This document shows, one piece after another, positions 6,541 to 10,580 of a stretch of 10,580 nt of DNA. The stretch's first letter is position 1. Each line of letters begins with the position of its first letter. Source of the DNA: CAZFCK01 sp964517355 (GTDB lineage: Bacteria; Desulfobacterota; Desulfovibrionia; Desulfovibrionales; Desulfovibrionaceae); the NCBI GenBank assembly GCA_964517355.1, contig CAZFCK010000168.1, positions 1 through 10,580 on the forward strand. The letters are read 5' to 3'. A program made the translations under genes and the position numbers. A model generated the notes under the pieces. The model was not told the origin of the DNA, made no database searches, and saw nothing but the letters and a program-made list of their open reading frames with translations.

Positions 6541-6667
6541 AATATCATGTATAGACATGTAAATATGGTAACAAATTATGCAAGATAAAAGTATTGGAGA
6601 TTCTTAAGACCTTTTTCAAAATGTTTTTAACCCGCCGGAAGCATTCATGTTTCAATGCCAATACGCT

Positions 6668-7177
6668 CTAGAGCCTTGCCAGCCGCGCCAGCCGTCTCGT
6701 GTTGCAATGACAGATGGCCACGGCCAGGGCGTCGGTGGCGTCGAGGGCCAGTGTTTTATTGAAGCCCAAAATGCGTGCGACCATGAAGGCCACCTGTGTT
6801 TTGTCCGCGCGCCCGACACCCGCCACGCTTTTTTTCACGCTTGGCGGATCATAACCGGCCACCGAAAGGCCTTGTAAGGCGCAGCATGCCATTATGGCGC
6901 CGCGCGCCTGCCCCAGCTTGAGTGCGGATGCCGCGTTTTTATAAAGGAAAACATCCTCAATGGCGGCTTCATGCGGTTTGTGGCGCTGGATGACGGCCTC
7001 GAGTTCATGAAAGATGCACCCCAGGCGCTCATGAATAGGGGCCTTCGGGTCGGGGCGAATGGTTCCGGCCTCCACCAAGCTCGCCCGGCCCGAGATTTCT
7101 CGCACCAATCCGAAACCGGTGCATCGCGAACCGGGATCAATGCCCAAGACCACAAGTTCCTGCATGTTGACGCCCAT
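6668..7177 (-). CDS. ruvC: Holliday junction resolvase RuvC
   Basis: RuvC is the dimeric endonuclease that cuts Holliday junctions symmetrically at preferred sites, acting with RuvAB. It has the RNase H-like fold, and all four acidic catalytic residues are visible: D14 in GIDPGSRCTGFG, E74 in AAIEDVFLYKN, and D146 and D149 in LDATDALAVAICH. The segment SVKKSVAGVGRADKTQV (113-129) is the usual DNA-binding stretch. The length of 169 residues is normal. The start is uncertain: 7177 (six bases after the yebC stop) or the in-frame ATG at 7165, which gives an N-terminus closer to E. coli RuvC; neither has a strong ribosome site. It is very probably co-transcribed with yebC. It is separated from ruvAB by 460 bp and a small gene, unlike the compact ruvCAB order seen in many bacteria. 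Confidence 0.97.
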   Translation of the reverse strand: MGVNMQELVVLGIDPGSRCTGFGLVREISGRASLVEAGTIRPDPKAPIHERLGCIFHELEAVIQRHKPHEAAIEDVFLYKNAASALKLGQARGAIMACCALQGLSVAGYDPPSVKKSVAGVGRADKTQVAFMVARILGFNKTLALDATDALAVAICHCNTRRLARLARL

Positions 7178-7183
7178 GAACAG

Positions 7184-7930
7184 CTACTGATCGAGCTCTG
7201 CCCAGACCTCGTCGGAAAGATCAAAGTTGGCATGCACTTTTTGCACGTCATCGTTATCTTCAAGGAAATCGATGAGCTTGAGCATTTTTCGGCCGCTATC
7301 CGCATCCAGTTCAATGGTGTTTTGGGGCACCATGGTCAATTCCGTGGATTCGGGAGTGGCTCCGGCGTCTTCATAGGCCTTTTGCGCGGCCTCGAAGTGC
7401 TCGGGCGTGGTGCGGACTTCCCATGTATCGCCGTTATCCACCACGTCTTCCACGCCTGCTTCCAGACCGATTTCAAGGAGTTGGTCGTCCGAGTATTTTT
7501 CCTTTTCGAAATTGAGAACGCCCATGCGGTCGAACATCCAGCTCACGCAGCCGGATTCCCCCATGGAGCCTCCATGTTTGCTCAGGATGTGCCGCACTTC
7601 GGCCACGGTGCGGTTGCGGTTGTCCGTCGCCGCTTCGATCAGCAGGGCCACACCGCCGGGGCCATAGCCTTCATAGGAGATTTCCTCATACGTTTCACCG
7701 GCCAATTCGCCGGTACCTTTTTTGATGGCGGTATCAATCTTGTCTTTGGGCAGATTGACCACTTTCGCCGCCAGAATGGCTTGGCGCAAACGGGGGTTGA
7801 AGTTGGGATCGCCACCGCCCCTTGCGGCGATGATGATTTCCTTTGCCGCCTTGGTGAAGAGTTTTCCACGCTTGGCGTCTTGACGTCCCTTGCGGTGCTG
7901 GATGTTATGCCATTTGCTATGTCCTGCCAT
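7184..7930 (-). CDS. yebC: YebC/TACO1 family protein
   Basis: A 248-residue cytoplasmic member of the YebC/PmpR/TACO1 family. Members were first named transcriptional regulators; more recent work ties the family to translation, helping ribosomes through proline-rich stalls, as mitochondrial TACO1 does. Family motifs are MAGHSKWHNIQHRKGRQDAKR at the N-terminus, FTKAAKEI (25-32), NPRLRQAI (45-52), NLPKDKIDTAIKKGTG (59-74), YEGYGPGGVALLIE (86-99), TDNRNRTVAEVRHI (102-115) and GGSMGESGCVSWMF (120-133). The acidic C-terminal half is typical. The start at 7930 has a perfect AGGAGG (7940-7935) four bases upstream. It lies between rlmE and ruvC; yebC next to ruvC is a common arrangement across bacteria. 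Confidence 0.97.
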   Translation of the reverse strand: MAGHSKWHNIQHRKGRQDAKRGKLFTKAAKEIIIAARGGGDPNFNPRLRQAILAAKVVNLPKDKIDTAIKKGTGELAGETYEEISYEGYGPGGVALLIEAATDNRNRTVAEVRHILSKHGGSMGESGCVSWMFDRMGVLNFEKEKYSDDQLLEIGLEAGVEDVVDNGDTWEVRTTPEHFEAAQKAYEDAGATPESTELTMVPQNTIELDADSGRKMLKLIDFLEDNDDVQKVHANFDLSDEVWAELDQ

Positions 7931-7940
7931 ATGTCCTCCT

Positions 7941-7960
7941 GCCGACTCGGAAGAGCCGGC
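7941..7960 (-). promoter_or_regulatory. Hairpin next to the yebC ribosome binding site
   Basis: In the minus-strand RNA, GCCGGCUC pairs with GAGUCGGC over 8 bp, including one G-U wobble, around a UUCC loop. The base of the stem directly abuts the AGGAGG of yebC (7940-7935). The wobble would be an A-C mismatch on the other strand, so the structure fits minus-strand RNA better. No T run follows, so it is not a terminator. A role in yebC translation or in separating rlmE from yebC is an inference. Confidence 0.35.
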
Positions 7961-7975
7961 CTCACAGTAATCGTT

Positions 7976-8602
7976 TCAACGTTGGGGTTCGCCCCCGACA
8001 AAATCCATTCCAATACAAAAGGTTTCCTTGCTCTCGCTCCGTGAACTTTGCGGCTTGAAGGTCTTCACGGAACGGAACAGGGTGCGCAATTTCGCCACAT
8101 ACGCGTTAACGTCCGGCCCCATGAAGACTTTGACCACGAAATGTCCTTGGGGCGCCAGCCATTCTTCCGCCAAACTCAATGCCATTTCCGCAAGCTCGAT
8201 GGATCGGGCCTGGTCCGTGAACTTGATGCCCGTTGTTTTGGGAGCCATGTCGCTGATCACCACGGCGAAAGGGCCGTGTTGCTCCAGGGCCTGCACGAGA
8301 TGCGGTTCGCGTTCCAGGACATCCGCCTGCAGCAAGGTGACGTTTTCGGGAAAAGGTGCTTCCCGCTCCCCCTGAGCCGCGGCGATGTCCTGGATGTCCA
8401 CGGCAAGCACGCGCCCTTTGGCGCCCACCTTTTTCGACGCGAAAAGCGTCCAGGAACCGGGCGCGGCGCCCAAATCCAAAACTCTTGCGCCAGGAGCGAG
8501 CACACGATAGCGCTTATCGATCTCCTGAAGCTTGTACACCGAACGGGCAGGATAATTTTCCTGCTTGGCACGCTTGAAATAATGGTCGCGATACGTTTTC
8601 AT
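7976..8602 (-). CDS. rlmE: 23S rRNA 2'-O-ribose methyltransferase RlmE (FtsJ/RrmJ)
   Basis: RlmE methylates the 2'-OH of U2552 (E. coli numbering) in 23S rRNA using S-adenosylmethionine, late in 50S assembly. At 208 residues it has the family length. The N-terminus DHYFKRAKQENYPARSVYKL contains the catalytic Lys (K24). The SAM-binding motif I is VLDLGAAPGSW (41-51). The remaining tetrad members are D118 in SDMAPKTTG, K158 in GHFVVKVF and E193 in the SESKETF segment, giving the K-D-K-E set. VDIQDI (68-73) is the usual acidic loop for the SAM ribose. It is the first gene of the minus-strand group, followed by yebC after 45 bp. No strong ribosome site precedes the ATG at 8602. Confidence 0.97.
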   Translation of the reverse strand: MKTYRDHYFKRAKQENYPARSVYKLQEIDKRYRVLAPGARVLDLGAAPGSWTLFASKKVGAKGRVLAVDIQDIAAAQGEREAPFPENVTLLQADVLEREPHLVQALEQHGPFAVVISDMAPKTTGIKFTDQARSIELAEMALSLAEEWLAPQGHFVVKVFMGPDVNAYVAKLRTLFRSVKTFKPQSSRSESKETFCIGMDFVGGEPQR

Positions 8603-8619
8603 AAGGAAACAGTGCGCGT

Positions 8620-8648
8620 GTTCTAGCCTAAAACACTCCCCGCGCCAA
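8620..8648 (-). promoter_or_regulatory. Possible promoter for rlmE-yebC-ruvC
   Basis: On the minus strand, TTGGCG (8648-8643) and TAGAAC (8625-8620) each match the sigma70 elements at 4 of 6 bases, with an ideal 17-bp spacer. They lie in the 60-bp divergent gap between rlmE and the glycosyltransferase gene. The match is modest, and transcription would start only about 10 bases before the rlmE ATG, so the leader would be very short. Confidence 0.3.
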
Positions 8649-8662
8649 GTGGAGCACAGCCA

Positions 8663-10264
8663 ATGGAAAAAGAACAGTCCCGTAGACCAAGCCGTCTAAG
8701 AATTTATAATGAATTCAATCAGCTACAAACAATACCAACAGGCGTCGACCAGTTCCTGCCCTTGACCGCGCACACGCACGGCCCCCTGGTTTTTTTGGGA
8801 CTAGGCCCTGAACCTGGCGTGGCTGCGGAACTCGCAGCCGCTGAAAACAACGTCGGCTATATGGAGTGCCCCGCTTTTGAAGCGCAGATGCCTGCCTCCT
8901 GGGCAAGGGGCATACCCGAACACTGGCAACGACTCAACCCGTCCGGTAATGCCGCGCAACCTTCACTGAGCGAATTTGCCCGGCAAATCGAGCCCGCGCT
9001 CCATGAGGGGCGCGTTTTCCTTTTTACTCCGGGTCTGCGCTTTTTTCCAAGCTTTTGGGGACCCATCGCCGGACAAGCGCGCTGGTTGTCGCTCCGAAGC
9101 GCCCCAGTTCAGGACAGGGCCGCGAGCGTCTTTATCCCGCACAAGGAAGAAGGACTTCTGACCAGGGAACTGGAACACGGTTTCTCAAGCTGCGGCCGCC
9201 CCGTGCGGTTGTTGACCGACGCAACAAATCAAGACGCTTTGGCCGGCGCTTTGCGTGAAGAGACGCCGGCGCTTTATTGCAGCGTGAACTTCCATGGTCT
9301 CGATCCCCATGGGGAGCGCTACCACATGCTCCGCGCTGCTGGATGCGCCATTGCCGTATGGTGCGTGGACAATCCCTGGCACCTGCTTTCCGGCCTCAAG
9401 TCAGCGTTTTGGCGGGACGTGCAATTGTTGGTGACGGACGCGAGTTTCATTCCCGAACTCAAAAAGCACGGCGCCGCAAAGGTCGCCCATCTGCCTCTGG
9501 CCGCCTGGCCGGAACTCTTCACCGCTGCGCGCGACGCCCCCCAAACGCTGCCCCGGGATTTGGACGCCGGTCTGGCTTTTGTGGGGCGCGCGTCCTTTCC
9601 CGGCAAAGGGGCCTTTTTCGCCGGCCTGCGCCCCCCGGAGGATCTTTGGGAAAAGGCGCTTTCCATGCTGGCCGCGGGGGAACGCCCCGACTATCATTGG
9701 TGGCGTATCCATTTGCGCCTGACCAGCCTGTGGCCGGGAAAAGCCGCGCGTCAAGCCGGGTGCGGCGCCGAAGAGGCCAGCCAGTGCATCCGCGTGCGCT
9801 GTCTGCAACACGCCGCGGCGGTCGCGCCCCTGCATGTGTACGGCGACGACGCCTGGCCGCAGCTTGTGGGGTATCCCGCGGCCAAACAGGCGCGCTTCCA
9901 CCCGCCGCTCGACTATTATAAGGATCTCGCCCCCGTTTATGCAACGGCCCGCTACACCTGCAACGTAACCAGCCTGTTGCTGCCGGCCGGGCTCACGCAA
10001 CGGCATTTCGACGTATGGATGGCCGGTGGTTTTCTGCTCAGCGACGCCACCCACGGCCTGTCTCTTTTTCCAAAAGACCTGACCATGCCGATTACGCTCG
10101 ACGGCACATGGGGGCGCAGGACCCTGGAGCAGCGCATCAACGCCCTGGAGGCTCAGCACGGCTTACGCGAGACGCTCATTCGCGCCTGGCGCGAATATCT
10201 CAAAGCTTACCATACGTATACGCACCGGGCCGCACACATTTTGGAACTTTGCGGGCTGGGCTGA
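8663..10264 (+). CDS. CgeB/DUF3880-type glycosyltransferase family protein
   Basis: A 533-residue cytoplasmic protein, probably a GT-B-type glycosyltransferase acting on a surface or protein glycan; the donor and acceptor are unknown. The N-terminal half has a Rossmann-like start, PLVFLGLGPEPGV (41-53), and a central segment, AGCAIAVWCVDNPWHLL (226-242), of the kind seen in DUF3880 proteins. GLAFVGRASFPGKG (303-316) marks the start of the C-terminal domain. The best evidence is the Glyco_trans_1_2-like block NVTSLLLPAGLTQRHFDVWM (434-453), AGGFLLSDATHGLSLFP (454-470), in which the conserved R-FD/E-AGG pattern binds the sugar nucleotide in relatives. There is no signal peptide or membrane helix. 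The start at 8663 has GGAG at 8651-8654. It diverges from rlmE and stands alone on its strand, so the context does not tell the pathway. Confidence 0.8.
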   Translation: MEKEQSRRPSRLRIYNEFNQLQTIPTGVDQFLPLTAHTHGPLVFLGLGPEPGVAAELAAAENNVGYMECPAFEAQMPASWARGIPEHWQRLNPSGNAAQPSLSEFARQIEPALHEGRVFLFTPGLRFFPSFWGPIAGQARWLSLRSAPVQDRAASVFIPHKEEGLLTRELEHGFSSCGRPVRLLTDATNQDALAGALREETPALYCSVNFHGLDPHGERYHMLRAAGCAIAVWCVDNPWHLLSGLKSAFWRDVQLLVTDASFIPELKKHGAAKVAHLPLAAWPELFTAARDAPQTLPRDLDAGLAFVGRASFPGKGAFFAGLRPPEDLWEKALSMLAAGERPDYHWWRIHLRLTSLWPGKAARQAGCGAEEASQCIRVRCLQHAAAVAPLHVYGDDAWPQLVGYPAAKQARFHPPLDYYKDLAPVYATARYTCNVTSLLLPAGLTQRHFDVWMAGGFLLSDATHGLSLFPKDLTMPITLDGTWGRRTLEQRINALEAQHGLRETLIRAWREYLKAYHTYTHRAAHILELCGLG

Positions 10265-10309
10265 TACCATTTTTATTTATAAATTTGAAAGGGTAATGAC
10301 TCCGGCGGC

Positions 10310-10486
10310 TTAAGAACCTTTAAAAAATGTGGTCATTGCCGCAACTCCGAAGAGCGGGATAAAACTATTTTTCGCGGAGAAAACCAGCTCTGCCCTCTTC
10401 ATCGCTAAGGCGCGATACGACCGCGCCCAAGGGCTGAAGTTCTTGAAAGAGGTTCTTCCCCTCGAGTTCCTCTTTCCAGAACGTAT
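10310..10486 (-). pseudogene. Short open frame, possible gene remnant
   Basis: On the minus strand, a frame is open for 58 codons from just after a TGA (10489-10487) to a TAA (10312-10310). It has no in-frame ATG near its beginning and no ribosome site. The translation begins HTFWKEELEGKNLFQELQPL and ends FGVAAMTTFFKGS. The first part is rich in charged and hydrophobic residues in protein-like alternation, so it may be the 3' remnant of a gene or a short ORF inside a dispersed repeat. I do not recognise a family. An ATG at 10490-10488 in another frame would need a frameshift to join it. It could equally be chance. Confidence 0.25.
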
Positions 10487-10528
10487 GTCATAACAGTCTG
10501 CATTTGTTACAAAAGAATTATATTATCC

Positions 10529-10580
10529 TTTTTCCGGCGTCCAGGGGCCTCCCCTGGTCGTCGTGCGGGCGCGAAAGCCC
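10529..10580 (-). repeat. 52-bp dispersed palindromic repeat, right copy
   Basis: This is the exact reverse complement of 91-142, including the 7-bp stem CCAGGGG/CCCCTGG (10541-10557) and GGGC/GCCC at the end. The window stops here, so the copy may continue. Two perfect copies about 10.4 kb apart in inverted orientation imply recent spread or ongoing homogenisation. Confidence 0.85.

Larger units (their letters stand above)
6206..6667. other. ruvC to lipoprotein spacer with dyads and repeats
   Basis: A 460-bp non-coding stretch splits ruvC from the lipoprotein-ruvAB genes. It holds a chain of four hairpins (6242-6368), a 12-bp palindrome (6464-6475), a REP-like repeat (6481-6540) and an AT-rich tail. 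A short CATGT/ACATG dyad near 6545-6560 and a GCATT/AATGC hairpin (6641-6658) lie towards ruvC. The open frames across it have no recognisable product. A promoter for the lipoprotein-ruvAB genes is expected here, but I see no convincing -35/-10 pair. Confidence 0.55.
10265..10580. other. Right-edge spacer with dyads and terminal repeat
   Basis: 316 bases follow the glycosyltransferase gene. The start is AT-rich, with no clear terminator hairpin. Dyads: GAAGAG (10349-10354) with CTCTTC (10394-10399), and GGCGCG (10408-10413) with CGCGCC (10421-10426). A third has 14-base arms (10438-10451 and 10468-10481) that match at 13 positions around a 16-base loop. A minus-strand open frame overlaps them and is listed separately. 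The terminal repeat starts at 10529. The density of dyads would also fit a structured RNA. Confidence 0.45.

Noticed and set aside
6971..8044. 357-codon plus-strand frame antisense to ruvC and yebC
   Set aside because: It is a long shadow frame opposite two certain genes with intact catalytic or family motifs.
9401..10159. 252-codon minus-strand frame opposite the glycosyltransferase gene
   Set aside because: It is a high-GC antisense shadow. The plus-strand protein has recognisable domain motifs and a ribosome site, and this one has neither.
1..10580. CRISPR array, tRNA, rRNA, phage or toxin-antitoxin genes
   Set aside because: I saw no regularly spaced direct repeats, cloverleaf-like sequences, or small paired genes with such motifs on either strand.

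Overview
The window looks like chromosomal DNA of a sulfate-reducing deltaproteobacterium of the Desulfovibrio group (Desulfovibrionaceae). This is inferred from gene content, the style of the proteins (a divergent DnaA, a UPF0280 protein, a CgeB/DUF3880-type glycosyltransferase), the moderate-to-high GC of the genes, and short GC-rich palindromic repeats between AT-rich spacers. No rRNA, tRNA, phage, transposase or CRISPR array is visible. The two window ends carry the same perfect 52-base sequence in opposite orientation, and the window stops within or at the edge of that repeat. This suggests a draft contig that ended at a dispersed repeat.

Layout: 1-271 is an AT-rich spacer with palindromic repeat units. 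272-1039 (+) encodes a UPF0280 (ApbE-like fold) protein. 1040-1542 is a spacer between converging genes; its right end holds a terminator-like hairpin for dnaA and a perfect 11-bp hairpin. 1543-2913 (-) is a divergent dnaA. 2914-3562 is a long leader with a good sigma70-type promoter and two near-consensus DnaA boxes two helical turns apart. On the minus strand, read from right to left, follow rlmE (8602-7976), yebC (7930-7184), ruvC (7177-6668), a 460-bp spacer full of dyads and a REP-like repeat, a small lipoprotein gene (6205-5969), ruvA (5926-5321), ruvB (5324-4350) and thyX (4303-3563). On the plus strand, 8663-10264 encodes a large glycosyltransferase-like protein that diverges from rlmE. 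The last 316 bp carry hairpins, a short unexplained minus-strand open frame and the terminal repeat.

Functionally, the minus-strand genes form a DNA replication and repair neighbourhood: Holliday junction branch migration and resolution (RuvA, RuvB, RuvC), dTMP synthesis (ThyX) and an AAA+ initiator (DnaA). They are preceded by two ribosome-related genes, the 23S rRNA 2'-O-methyltransferase RlmE and the YebC/TACO1 family protein. ruvA and ruvB overlap by 4 bp and are almost certainly co-transcribed and translationally coupled; the lipoprotein gene is probably in the same transcript. dnaA appears to have its own promoter.

I found no convincing new multi-gene system. The observations most worth a check are the DnaA with altered nucleotide- and DNA-binding motifs and its DnaA-box leader, the chain of hairpins upstream of the lipoprotein-ruvAB genes, the dispersed repeats, and the unexplained open frame near the right end.
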